Source of the DNA: Opisthorchis felineus | Lineage: Eukaryota > Platyhelminthes > Trematoda > Opisthorchiida > Opisthorchiidae | DNA: 64,000 bases | Direction: 5' to 3' | Assembly (NCBI GenBank): GCA_004794785.1 | Contig: SJOL01007411.1 | Coordinates: 1,525,042 to 1,589,041, forward strand | In this document: positions 56,817 to 64,000 of the stretch, piece by piece | How the letters are laid out: the number at the start of each line of letters is the position of its first letter | Position numbering within the stretch: the stretch's first letter is position 1 | Position numbers and translations under genes: made by a program | The notes under the pieces: model-generated | Told to the model about the DNA's origin: nothing | The model's input: only the letters and a program-made list of their open reading frames with translations | Database searches by the model: none

Positions 56817-59800
56817 CAATGGAGTTTGAGATATACAGAAGCAGCACTTGCATTGCACTACGGCTTCAGAAAGCGGTGACAAGGTTACGCCAAAGAATTA
56901 GTCGTTATAATACGGTAAGCTATGACTATTGAATGCCACAAACAATACCCGAAGCCGGATAAGAGTTTAACTCTCAGACACGAGGGCTCAAACGTTAAAT
57001 GTTTCCGGTGTCAGCATACATAATTTTTGGTTTCCTTTTATATAAAAGGGAAAATTTATTCTGTGGATCTAACAGCCACTTTGTAGAGACGTTATACCAT
57101 ACACAGAGTATTCAACCCTAGGTTGGACTGTCAGATGTCACAGGGTCCAATGACTGTCAATTACTGTTTACCAGGTATGTACATGGTATGATCGCACCAT
57201 GCTTTATCGAGTGCCAGATATTTATCACAGCGGTTTACGCAGAAGGCCTAACTTTTTTCGGCCGAAACGACCGTATCCCATGTTTACAAATATCAAAGCT
57301 TCAATACCTTGGATACAGCCGATGAACGACACTGACTCACCAAGTGATTGAATTAGCTGAAACAGTAATTCAGTAAGTCGGTGCAGACACGTGGCCTGAG
57401 ATGGAGAACGTGAAAACATACGTGAGACGAAATTTATAGTTCAGGAAGCGATTTGGGTCTAGTTTAAAGTACGGTACCCCATCCTAATGACCATCACTGT
57501 AATAATGTAATCTTTGATGAGGTCGTATGGCTGGTGAATCCATTGTTGTTTTACAACTTATTTCCTCCGAGTTATCGCCACCTACCTGTTCAATGCAACC
57601 GATTTCGGTTGCACTTTTACTAAATTGTGTTCAGCTGATGGTAATATGTTCACGCATTATTATGCCTTACATCCATCTGAATATTTCCTCAATACTATCG
57701 ACGGGAATGTTGGTAGCTTAGGTTCTATGGATGGCCATTGTTCTGTTCGCTGAGCATGGCAATTTGGTTGCAAACGTCTCGTCATCAACCAATGCAGCAT
57801 CATCAGTGCGTGGAGAGTTGGCGGTGTGTCGCAGTGCGCCAGTGTGTAGGCATTAAGTAGTACTGCGCTTGTGCTCATGTCTTGTCGACACGGAGAGTGG
57901 GTCTCCTCTGATCACGACTGGTCGTTTGGATGTTCGGCTAACACTGATCGGTCGGCGTCCGGATGCAGGGGCTGTCATAAATACTATGTTGGACAAACAG
58001 AACGAAAATGATCTACAATGAGAGGGCACACTGCGCAATCCAAAGGCATGATCCGCTCTCTCTAGTTTCAACACACGAAGACCAAGAAGGACACAAGTTC
58101 GATCTAGAAAAAGTGGAGGTCTGAGGAAGTGAAACATACGACACGCAAAAGAGTTCCATGGACTCAACCAACCGAAATAGACATCGACCCAATCTACGTT
58201 GAACGAGAAGGATCACTAGATTAATAGGACAAGTCAAAGAGAACAGATGAACCAGGTGACAAGAATAGTAACCATGGGATCGACGGATCAAAGATCACAT
58301 GGAATGAGTCAAAGAGGTCAGACTCAAAGGTCGTCTGGAGGCACAACAACCGAGAAGATAGGCAACCTTCAAACAAACAGAAAGGAGTATCCAAACGACC
58401 AGTTGGGATCGGAAACCAACCAACTCCCGCGTCAACAAAGCATATATAAGCACAAGCACAGCACTGCTCAACGCACACACACCGATGCGCTACTTCGCAC
58501 CGCCAAATCATCATGCACTGATGACATCGATTCGGCTGGTGACGGAACATTTGCAACCAGACTGCCCAGTTCAGCGGATAGAACGGCGGCCACCAATTGT
58601 CTTAATGTTGGATGAGAGAGGGTCGTACCTGAGGTAATTCTGGTTGTAAAAGAACAACGAACAATTTGGAAACAAAAATGTCGGTCGTATAAGACGGAGT
58701 CGTTAGGGAGTGACCATCTAGATCCGACAAGCAGGTGCAGATGAAAACTGTTGACCGATAAGTATTTAGAGCTTCCTTTGAGTGGGATGGCATCTCAAAT
58801 GCGTGCCAGTCACGAGGCTAAGAGATAAAACGGACCTCGTAAAGCCTGTACTTGGAACTAATTCACTGCATCAATTAAGCGTTCATAAAAGAAAGCATCA
58901 GAATGTGCAGTAGTTACTTACAGAAGGACTCCGAGGAGCGGCAAAGCGGCGATTGGAAGGTAATCCGTAACATGCAACGAGACGGAAAAGGCGATCACGA
59001 AGACGTAGCTGGAATAAAGCAGTTCAGAACGGAAGTCAAGCTCTACATCATAAAACATGGTTGTACTTGAGTGGAAATGATTTTTTTTCACACCTTTTTT
59101 CCTCGTTGTGAGCGACCTTCGCGTTCACGTACTTCGTCCTAACAACTATCCTCTACATACATATTAGAAAGGATCAAGCTGCACAATGCAGTAGAACTTG
59201 TTAGAAGAAAGTAAGTCCAAAGCACAACCCAACTAACCTTGTGGATAATGAAAACAAATTTGAAACACAGGACACTAAAGGAAAGATCGTCCAGCTGCGG
59301 CACCCTTTCAAAACATAGCTATCATGCAATCCAAAAGAAGCACGAGGGTTAAGGTACTATGAGGCTGACCGAGCCTGGATACGAGCAAACGAAATATCAG
59401 TATGTAGAAAGCGATGGTTTGGATTCGTCCAGATTCTTGTACTGCGAACCCCTGAAAATTTCATGGTGGCGCGACAGCCGCAAACCCCTATTCGCGTACA
59501 GAGCGGCTATTAAGCATAGCAAAAAATGATCAGTAGGAGAGTAAACGCATTATGGAAAAGGTACTGTGCGAGTTCTCACGTTTTGGTTCACCCCACTCAC
59601 AGTCACCCACTAGATCACGGGACTCGTTTATTTCCCTTCACTCACAAATCACGCCACACAATCGTGACTCGTTTGACCTTGACTATCTGTACCGACTGGT
59701 AGGAGTCGAAACAAGCCATGTGCGGACACAACGCAAACGCACCTACATATGGGAAAGCCGAACACAGTTCAAATACAACACTACGCACGTCACCCGATTC

Positions 59801-62800
59801 GGTGCCTAGCCGTGCAGGAATTACGGCACAGTCCACGTACAATCAAGGAATACGTGTAGCTGACACAACAGCGAAAGAAACACGAAACCTCCGTCCGGAC
59901 GAACAGCAGAAACAATCAACTCGTGCCCACAATACGATAAGTCCCTCTTTCCCTATATGTGTGTTGTAATCACTTCAATTAACAAAAGCAGTCTCAGTGC
60001 TCATCGCTTTCGGTTTATTTAGCCAATTCTTGGGCTACATTAGAGCATTAACACACTCACCTGACGAGAACCAGCCTTGTTCCAAGAAGATGCAGCTACA
60101 GAGAATAAATCAGTTAAGCCCGAGTCTGAAAGTCGGAAGAAATCTGTTTTCTTCGAACTCCCTATGTCAACACCGTGGACTCCAGAGGATTTGCAAATCT
60201 CTTCCGTGGTAGCACTAAAAGTGGCGGGGGCGAAATGCGCGGCAACCAACGGAGCTTCGTACAGTGTGTTGAAAGTGAAGTCTAGGACGGGGCCCGCAAG
60301 TTCCATGCGCAGTGGTTCACTCTCCGGCAGTGGAACAGCCACAGCAGCCGCGGCAGCAGCAAAGTCCAATACACGGCCACTACCAGAAGGGTCAAGACCG
60401 GAGAGCTTGTAAACACATGGAGGTGGTGCAGCACTCAGTACCGCAGAGCGAGAGACGACGATTTGGATAACTCGCGTTACTTCTGACCAAAATTCTGTCT
60501 ATCAACAGGAAAGAAAGTAGGTGGGTCAATTCGCTACGACAGGAACCTGAGAACATAACGTGTTGCACCATTGAATAGATGGTTTTTACTTACTCCAAGA
60601 AAATGCGATGTGATGGAAGAGATGAAGTGTTGAACAGTGTTGCTCAATTCGGGGCTTGTAAGTTCTACTTGTTGCAGAAAGAGGTAGGCGATCTTGAGCA
60701 GTGGAGTCTTCAGACACAATGGGCCGGCGGTTAACAGCTATGGGAGAAGCAAACGTTCATAGTCACATTACAGAGTAGGGAGTTCAGGAAAGTAGCTGAA
60801 CGGTGAGAGCTTACCGTAGATATGTGCTGCAGTAAATATGCTGCGTACTTCGGATAGCCTTCCAGCAGGTAGCACACAACACATTTAGCCCACTGGTCCA
60901 CATCTTTCGAAAATGTTCCTGATGCGTACAACCTGAGGATAAGCGCCAAGTTGGCCAAATGAGAAGGATCAAGCTGGAGTGCTCTCTGAGCTAACGCATC
61001 AGCAGCCTGAAAGATGACCGGTTGGGAATATAGGAAGTTCCTCGAAAAGCTATGATCTATTAATGTCTTTCTGTTAACGAAAAAATACGAAGATGGCCGA
61101 ACCCCTTACCCTATGTGCGATGGTAATGAATGGAAACGTTTTCAAGCAAACACTAAAACGCAAATAATGGTTATTGGTCGTCGGCTCCGTGATAAGAAAA
61201 GCTATACTGATCTGTGCTAAGTAACTAAGAGCTCCGAGAACAACACCCGCGCTTCTGCTGAATAGGTTCCAGACAATTACAATTCTCCGTTACTCTGGCT
61301 CCGGTGATTCTCTTGCACGGAAATTGATATCCAGGAACAGTTAAAATTGCAAATGAACTACTCCACATACGGGAAACAAAGATGGACGAATGCACACAGA
61401 ACGTCATTGGAGGAAAGACACCACCAAGGAAGAGGCATTTATTCACAAACCCAGTGACAAGAACTGTTAGAAAAAGCCAAAATAAGAACACCCTGCGTCC
61501 TGTGGCGGAAGACTTAACCAAGCTTGTCTTTGCTCAACAAAGTTATATCTTCAGTGGTTTTCTCATATAACGCTTACAGGGCGGTTACAATCATCAATCA
61601 ACTTGGCGTGTATGAGGTAATCCAATTATTAGCATAAGGTTGGAGCGGAGGATTACGTTCTGAAGTCAATCAAGGGAAGATCTGGGAGACAAATGGCAAT
61701 CCTTAGAAGTTACTGCGATTTTTAGTAATAGTGGAGCCAGGTTGTTCAAATCACATTAAAAATAAAATCAGTAGCCACATCAACGTAGTACATTCCACTT
61801 TCAGGTACGAAAAGCTCAGGCTGACACACACAATAGTTATCGAACCAAGTGGAAAAAGGAATGTCGGATAGGTCCAGAAGACGAGTGAAATGATGCTGTT
61901 ACGCGTAAATTTTCTTTAAATAACAGAAGCGAAATAGTGTGATTTAGAAGAGGCTTGCTTTGCTTATCTACTCTTGACATCCTTTGGACCAGTTGCCGAG
62001 TTTATAAGGTCGTGAACAAACATTTAACGATATGGCATCAACTCCCACCTGAATGGCTTCCTATCGGCTGCAAACTCCCGTCCCGATCATATTTTCAAAT
62101 TCCAAAATTGAAGTAAGACAAAAAAGTAAAATTAAACTAAAATTTCCACGTTAGAAGACCGTGATATGGAACTCCGGACTGACCTGAATGCATATAGGAT
62201 TTTTCGGCCTCAACGGAACAGGTTGTAACGATTTATGAATACAAGTGGAGCTAGTCGATGGACAATACGGGCCAGGCGTAACCGCGCTGATCGTGCCGAA
62301 CCCACCGGTAGCTGGGAAATGGCTGAAACTATCGGGACGCCCGAGACGTGAAGAATGTGAGATGTGGGTTGCAACAGTCGCGCTGCGAGTTGTAGCGGAT
62401 GAGACCCAGGAACCCAGTGCTCGAGGTGTGGCGTTTGTGTTCGTGCAGACACCACGCCCAAGGAATCCACCTTGGAGCACATTTGTTTGTTCGACTGTCG
62501 TCTCCAACAAACCAGAGGGACCCGCCGTCGCTGGGTCTTCGTCCCAGGCGGTCAACAGCATGGGAAGTAGAGTGATGAGCACAATAGGGAAACTGAGTTG
62601 ACTGGTCAAATGACTTTTGCTCGGTGAGACAACCAGTGGGGAATTGAGGAATGGAATAAGGCAGACAAGCAACTGACATGCAGGATCCACCAAACTAGCA
62701 GATGAACACCCCTGGAAAAGGAACAGATATCATATCGGTGTTATTTAAAGCGGTATATCATTCCTGGTATCTGTGAGATTATCTTTTAGATAATGAAACA

Positions 62801-63632
62801 ACTTTGTTGCCTTTTCTGTGTTTACAACCCTACCAACAGTGGTGGTAGTCACACTAGAAATCAGTGAAAGCAGGGCCACCGTAATAAAGGATTTCCTCGT
62901 ACCAAAAAGCATATTCGACACTATGATGGGCATTCAGACAAATTTGGTAGGTTTTTCAACAGTGGAAATATTGCGAAATGTTGTGTGTCTGCTCTGACTT
63001 TAGCTAAATTTTGATAAACCTCGAGAAGATGCATAGAGTAGATAGACGAAACTGTCCACGAATTACTAAGTAAGCTGCCTCATAACAAATGAACGGTCAC
63101 ACATCTTGCGCAGTGCAATACTATTTGGATGCGTGCAGACTGAATTTGATCAGTCCGAGAACTTGCTCTCAGAGGAGAATTTTGATGACGACTCTGTCAC
63201 GTTGACTCTAACAACCCAAGTGGGAATCAGCACAAGAAATGCGCAAGGCAAAATATGACGTGCATGGTACAGTACAAAATTCGACGCACTTTAATAGCCA
63301 GGTTCAGCACGCCAGCAACTGGAGAAGAGAGGTGCAGCTGCGTGCGAATTTGTTCCGCTCGAGTAGGCAAACAAATTGGAACGGCTGAGAGCGCCCTCGA
63401 TGAGAAGCGTTCATTATCTTCAGCGACAGCATCAGCACACACACTTGGCACCAAGGTTGTTAAAATTCGCAGGCCAGCGATATATTCGTGTTCGAAATCA
63501 GATTCGAGCAGGAAGACTCCAGTCCAGAAAATACCACACACTAGATCGACCTGTTCATCTTTTGGAAGTCGACAGACCACCAGTCTGGGCGTTCGTGGGC
63601 GTGATGCTGACTCTTCAGAGCCAAGAATGTGG
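37466..63632 (-). CDS. FRY: Furry homologue, C-terminal part (multi-exon gene)
   Basis: Twelve exons on the minus strand encode the C-terminal part of a Furry-family protein (FRY/FRYL in vertebrates, fry in insects). These are giant ARM/HEAT-like scaffolds that work with NDR/LATS kinases and MOB proteins in cell shape, polarity and mitosis. The family is recognised from conserved strings in the right order: [64 protein letters not shown] (split by an intron) and [13 protein letters not shown]. Exon borders are GT/AG, and phases fit at every join between consecutive traced exons. Exons, 5' to 3': 63,632-63,290; 62,711-62,184; 61,006-60,815; 60,737-60,594; 60,498-60,061; 59,008-58,922; 52,091-51,998; 49,696-49,575; 46,227-44,657; [gap]; 42,360-42,162; 38,439-38,375; 38,280-38,179; 37,888-37,497. 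The 5' two thirds lie outside the window. Phase 2 at 44,657 does not fit phase 0 at 42,360, so at least one exon is missing from my model. Confidence 0.9.
38179..38280 (-). CDS. FRY: probable FRY C-terminal exon
   Basis: 102 bp, 34 codons. Acceptor CTTCACTCAG, donor AAG|GTAAGC; phase 0 to 0. It encodes [18 protein letters not shown] and [16 protein letters not shown], an amphipathic helical sequence. Confidence 0.78.
38375..38439 (-). CDS. FRY: probable FRY C-terminal exon
   Basis: 65 bp. Acceptor TCACCCATAG, donor CAG|GTGAGT; phase 1 in, 0 out. It encodes [19 protein letters not shown], ending SQ. The phases match both neighbours exactly. Confidence 0.75.
39482..39910 (+). CDS. unrecognised 142-codon open frame
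   Basis: The longest plus-strand open frame in this intron. It contains [19 protein letters not shown] and [19 protein letters not shown]. No family is recognised, no clear splice sites flank it, and the minus strand is also partly open. It may be chance or an old transposon remnant. Confidence 0.25.
   Translation: MICVRTSERSTDLHAAMVRKNYYDVVSSCLGLIGRITAPNDKSMGTVSLVLERNRELLAQSCGARSPFVLAMISARLCEPAIVVGTGSIYAKSAAEMFFVLIDFSHLNARVINIRVLHHSEVFAKFSVKGVLDTTGCWNTEI
41500..41800 (+). repeat. interspersed repeat D, diverged copy
   Basis: Shares word order with 14,440-14,930: GAGGGCGCAG; CACTCGCAGTCAACCG; CTCCTATAAATGTGCA (against CTTTCATAAATATGGA); GGTCGCCT; and a terminal CAACGTCAAGGTTGTG that resembles the end seen at 21,830. 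A stretch present in the arm copies is deleted here. It shows that D is a dispersed family. Confidence 0.65.
42162..42360 (-). CDS. FRY: probable FRY C-terminal exon
   Basis: 199 bp. Acceptor TTTCTTTTCAG, donor TTCA|GTAAGT; phase 0 in, 1 out. It encodes [20 protein letters not shown] and ENEFRKF-like DEQNEFRKF. Its phase fits the exon at 38,439. Assignment to Furry rests on position and phase rather than a motif I recognise. Confidence 0.7.
42361..44656. other. FRY intron region, one or more exons unplaced
   Basis: Phase arithmetic requires coding sequence here, but only the candidate at 43,578-43,702 has good borders. Other open frames (42,789-42,986; 43,101-43,531) show no family motif. 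Confidence 0.4.
43578..43702 (-). CDS. possible missing FRY exon
   Basis: 125 bp between a good acceptor (GATTTCTTTCTCCAG) and donor AAG|GTAAAT. Two phases are open across it; one gives [17 protein letters not shown], which looks protein-like. Neither phase alone connects the flanking Furry exons, so a further exon would be needed. Confidence 0.35.
44657..46227 (-). CDS. FRY: FRY large disordered exon
   Basis: 1,571 bp, the longest exon. Acceptor TTATTTTCAG, donor GAT|GTAAGG; phase 0 in, 2 out. It starts [15 protein letters not shown], which fits the 'fnWGVRrrSl' of the family. About 450 Ser/Thr/Pro-rich residues follow that look disordered and full of possible phosphorylation sites (for example [18 protein letters not shown]). 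It ends with a structured-looking [18 protein letters not shown]. The open frame runs to a TAA just past the donor, so a terminal exon cannot be excluded, but the later in-phase exons argue against it. Confidence 0.88.
46228..47080. other. FRY intron, no clear gene
   Basis: A minus-strand open frame at 46,286-46,507 overlaps a plus-strand one at 46,311-46,517. Neither has a recognised domain or splice pair. The rest is broken in all frames. Confidence 0.4.
47085..47660 (+). pseudogene. decayed LINE reverse transcriptase in FRY intron
   Basis: Weak but collinear remnants: [12 protein letters not shown] then [14 protein letters not shown] (about 47,105-47,190) resemble the 'r.yG......GvrQGCplSp' palm lead-in. 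[19 protein letters not shown] (about 47,460) resembles the later 'YLGS.i.pnG..k..v' segment. Frame changes abound. It may be another LINE subfamily than LINE1-3. Confidence 0.5.
49575..49696 (-). CDS. FRY: FRY exon with VFRDLD block
   Basis: 122 bp. Acceptor TCAAATAG, donor CTT|GTAAGT; phase 1 in, 0 out. It encodes [18 protein letters not shown], clearly the 'q.rvFRDfDFLDvEl' motif of Furry proteins. Confidence 0.9.
49697..51515. other. FRY intron, nothing recognised
   Basis: A/T-rich intronic DNA without recognisable coding or RNA features. Small open frames (50,456-50,650; 50,959-51,150; 51,245-51,448) show no motif. Confidence 0.45.
51520..51630 (-). mobile_element. decayed SINE fragment
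   Basis: Matches the SINE body in reverse complement with heavy decay: GCCGTGCAACCCAATGAAAG, GACGTTCCGGTCAGTA and AACGGTTCAGCCAT correspond to GCCACCCGAAGGAAG, CCTTCCGGTCAGTAAATTC and AACCACTAAGCCAT of better copies. The middle, including box B, is deleted. Confidence 0.6.
51998..52091 (-). CDS. FRY: FRY exon
   Basis: 94 bp. Acceptor ATGTTTAG, donor CG|GTAAGT; phase 0 in, 1 out. It reads [19 protein letters not shown]. The alternative AG 11 bases downstream (TTTTCAG) would remove the conserved VIFS, so the upstream acceptor is preferred. Confidence 0.87.
52092..54700. other. large FRY intron, left part
   Basis: No recognised gene. Open frames at 53,028-53,264 and 53,657-53,992 show no domain. 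This is the low-coordinate part of the 6.8-kb intron. Confidence 0.4.
54701..56530 (-). mobile_element. 5'-truncated RTE-like LINE (LINE3)
   Basis: Minus-strand LINE related to LINE2. From the 3' end it has a (CAT)n tail at 54,701-54,716, a 3' UTR similar to LINE2, a C-terminal domain, and reverse transcriptase at 55,451-56,071 with [20 protein letters not shown] and a decayed catalytic box ([10 protein letters not shown], where YADD is expected). RT lead-in pieces continue to about 56,530. The endonuclease is missing. A SINE splits it at 55,070-55,262. It lies in the large Furry intron, antisense to nothing: gene and LINE share the minus strand. Confidence 0.85.
55070..55262 (-). mobile_element. 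SINE nested in LINE3, with 13-bp target duplication
   Basis: Minus-strand tRNA-derived SINE: box A GATGGCTTAGTGGTTAGAGC, box B GGTTCGTACC (one base off consensus), and a 3' body ending CACCTAAAGGGTGCTACAGC with a short T-rich tail. Perfect direct repeats ATTGGCCACCTCT lie at 55,057-55,069 and 55,263-55,275. They restore the LINE3 sequence when one copy and the SINE are removed, so the SINE is younger than LINE3. Confidence 0.92.
56531..57761. other. large FRY intron, middle part
   Basis: No gene recognised apart from the TA microsatellite. The open frames seen are short and unremarkable. Confidence 0.4.
56772..56814. repeat. (TA)n microsatellite
   Basis: About 21 uninterrupted TA units in the large Furry intron, 240 bp beyond the end of LINE3. 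It is likely to vary in length between individuals. Confidence 0.97.
57762..58561. repeat. imperfect inverted repeat, arms about 170 bp
   Basis: The reverse complement of 57,762-57,931 aligns with 58,389-58,561. Matching words include CCAAACGACCAGT, GAGCACAAGCGCAGTACT/AAGCACAAGCACAGCACT, ACACCGCCAA/GCACCGCCAA, CACTGATGA and TTTGCAACCA. The right arm contains GCATATATAAGCAC at 58,439, a TATA-like motif. The roughly 450-bp loop is unrelated. The arms could be two inverted solo copies of an LTR or MITE-like repeat. Confidence 0.6.
58922..59008 (-). CDS. FRY: FRY short exon
   Basis: 87 bp, 29 codons. Acceptor TTTATTCCAG, donor TCT|GTAAGT; phase 0 to 0. It reads [19 protein letters not shown] and ends PRSPS. 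The next exon begins VIFS, giving the family's 'GL.k.PSVIFS' across a 6.8-kb intron. Confidence 0.87.
59285..59400 (-). mobile_element. decayed SINE fragment
   Basis: The SINE 3' body in reverse complement: CAGCTGCGGCACCCTTTC, GCAATCCAAAAGAAGCACGA and GGTACTATGAGGCTGACCGA match CAGCTGTAGCACCCTTTC, CCACCCGAAGGAAGCACGA and GATACTGCCAGGTTGCCCAA. The tRNA head is lost. Confidence 0.65.
59401..60060. other. FRY intron, nothing recognised
   Basis: Between exons ending at 60,061 and starting at 59,008. The plus-strand open frames 59,552-59,809 and 59,718-59,969 have no known domain. Confidence 0.4.
60061..60498 (-). CDS. FRY: FRY exon, end of solenoid
   Basis: 438 bp, 146 codons. Acceptor CTGTTGATAG, donor CAG|GTGAGT; phase 0 to 0. 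It begins [20 protein letters not shown], corresponding to the strongly conserved 'W.EALnilklvVSRSasL' of Furry. [18 protein letters not shown] then fits the 'LDF.Fdis.tPiig' motif. A run of alanines (60,350s) interrupts this region and a Ser-rich stretch follows, ending [10 protein letters not shown]. Confidence 0.9.
60594..60737 (-). CDS. FRY: FRY exon
   Basis: 144 bp, 48 codons. Acceptor TCTCCCATAG, donor GGA|GTAAGT; phase 0 to 0. It encodes [13 protein letters not shown] and [16 protein letters not shown], helical repeat sequence leading into the next exon's 'fW.E' block. Confidence 0.88.
60815..61006 (-). CDS. FRY: FRY exon
   Basis: 192 bp, 64 codons. Acceptor ATCTTTCAG, donor ACG|GTAAGC; phase 0 to 0. 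It encodes [20 protein letters not shown] and [20 protein letters not shown], matching a solenoid repeat region of Furry. Confidence 0.88.
62184..62711 (-). CDS. FRY: FRY exon with large internal insertion
   Basis: 528 bp, exactly 176 codons. Acceptor CTTTTCCAG, donor CAG|GTCAGT; phase 0 to 0. It starts [16 protein letters not shown] and continues [20 protein letters not shown], matching the 'LVDPs...gFPlnil.LLPhL' stretch of the family. About 115 Ser/Thr/Gly-rich residues follow before NPICIQ, where vertebrate relatives go straight to the next helix. The insertion looks disordered. Confidence 0.85.
63290..63632 (-). CDS. FRY: FRY exon with LLESD block
   Basis: 343 bp. Acceptor CTTGCTCAG, donor AAA|GTGCGT; phase 2 in, 0 out. 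It contains [20 protein letters not shown], the family's 'vFWtsvsLLESDyE.EY' block, and ends [11 protein letters not shown]. It is part of the ARM/HEAT-like solenoid. Confidence 0.88.
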
Positions 63633-63710
63633 CTGAGCAAGTGAAATCCAATCAGAAAGACACAAGTTATCAAGCTGTAGGTAATACAGTATGAAGCTCG
63701 TCCAGCAGGT

Positions 63711-63992
63711 ATGATACAGAGCCGCCTAAAATTTGTTGTTAGACCTGTCAATCTATGCGTTAGGGAAATAATACAGAAAACGTCATCCCACGAGACAGAG
63801 CTAATCTATGCCGAAAATTTCAAAATCATTGAGCCTCTGTTGGACTGTATAGGGATTGAGAGGCGGGATAGAGAGGAGTTGATGGCCAGGGCCACGAGAA
63901 GCTCAAATACGGATGATGAAGTGGGGAAATTCGCAGTACGGACAAATGGTAGCTTGCATCCCAGAATCACGGTCTACAGTGAAAACGGATAG
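63711..63992 (+). CDS. unrecognised open frame at window edge
   Basis: A 93-codon plus-strand frame close to the window end, opposite the Furry gene. It contains LKFVVRPVNLCVREI and SNTDDEVGKFAVRTNG. No family is recognised. It could be an antisense transposon fragment in a Furry intron. Confidence 0.25.
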   Translation: MIQSRLKFVVRPVNLCVREIIQKTSSHETELIYAENFKIIEPLLDCIGIERRDREELMARATRSSNTDDEVGKFAVRTNGSLHPRITVYSENG

Positions 63993-64000
63993 CATCATTG

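Noticed and set aside
58247..58615. 122-codon plus-strand protein
   Set aside because: Composition is rich in Thr, Gln and Ser, it overlaps the inverted repeat arm, and there is no splice or motif support.
61225..61521. Furry exon from the 98-codon minus-strand frame
   Set aside because: The flanking exons join directly in phase (NPICIQ to AADALAQ), no splice pair bounds this frame, and the plus strand is equally open.
1..64000. CRISPR arrays, operons or phage genes
   Set aside because: No spaced short direct repeats, no clustered intact open frames and no ribosome-binding pattern. Spliced genes and retroelements show that the DNA is eukaryotic.

Overview
The window looks like nuclear DNA of a flatworm, most likely a digenean trematode. 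The evidence is a spliced, intron-rich gene, RTE-type LINEs and Gypsy LTR elements of the kind common in flukes, tRNA-derived SINEs, and one gene with introns of only 32-43 bp. A tapeworm is not excluded. No prokaryotic, phage or CRISPR feature is present.

Two host genes are supported. (1) The 3' part of a Furry homologue (FRY/FRYL/MOR2 family) runs on the minus strand from about 63.6 kb to 37.5 kb. I traced twelve exons with GT/AG borders, and their phases agree wherever two traced exons are consecutive. At least one exon between 44.6 and 42.4 kb is missing from my model, and the 5' two thirds lie beyond the window. (2) The 3' part of a neuroguidin (NGDN, Sas10/Utp3/C1D family) gene lies on the plus strand at 19.96-20.6 kb. 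Its Sas10-domain exons were not found.

Layout. 1-5.7 kb: old DNA with a decayed MULE transposase at 1.1-2.2 kb. 5.7-7.0 kb: a truncated Gypsy element (B). 7,001-14,815 and 22,132-29,946: two 7,815-bp inverted arms, nearly identical and without net indels (paired coordinates always sum to 36,947). Each arm carries a SINE, an unclassified repeat (D), and a 4,885-bp Gypsy element (A) inserted in an RTE-like LINE (LINE1). 14,816-22,131: a 7.3-kb spacer with a second LINE (LINE2), a short repeat (F) and the neuroguidin exons. 30-37 kb: the end of LINE1 and scattered decayed repeats. 37.5-63.6 kb: Furry exons, with a third LINE (LINE3) and SINEs in the introns. The largest intron, about 6.8 kb, holds LINE3 with a SINE nested in it.

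The main structural point concerns the inverted duplication. The two elements that straddle its ends are intact on opposite arms: LINE1 at the outer right end, repeat D at the inner left end. This is what one expects if the spacer flipped by recombination between the arms after the duplication arose. I see no clear sign of a wholly new biological system; the interest is in genome architecture.
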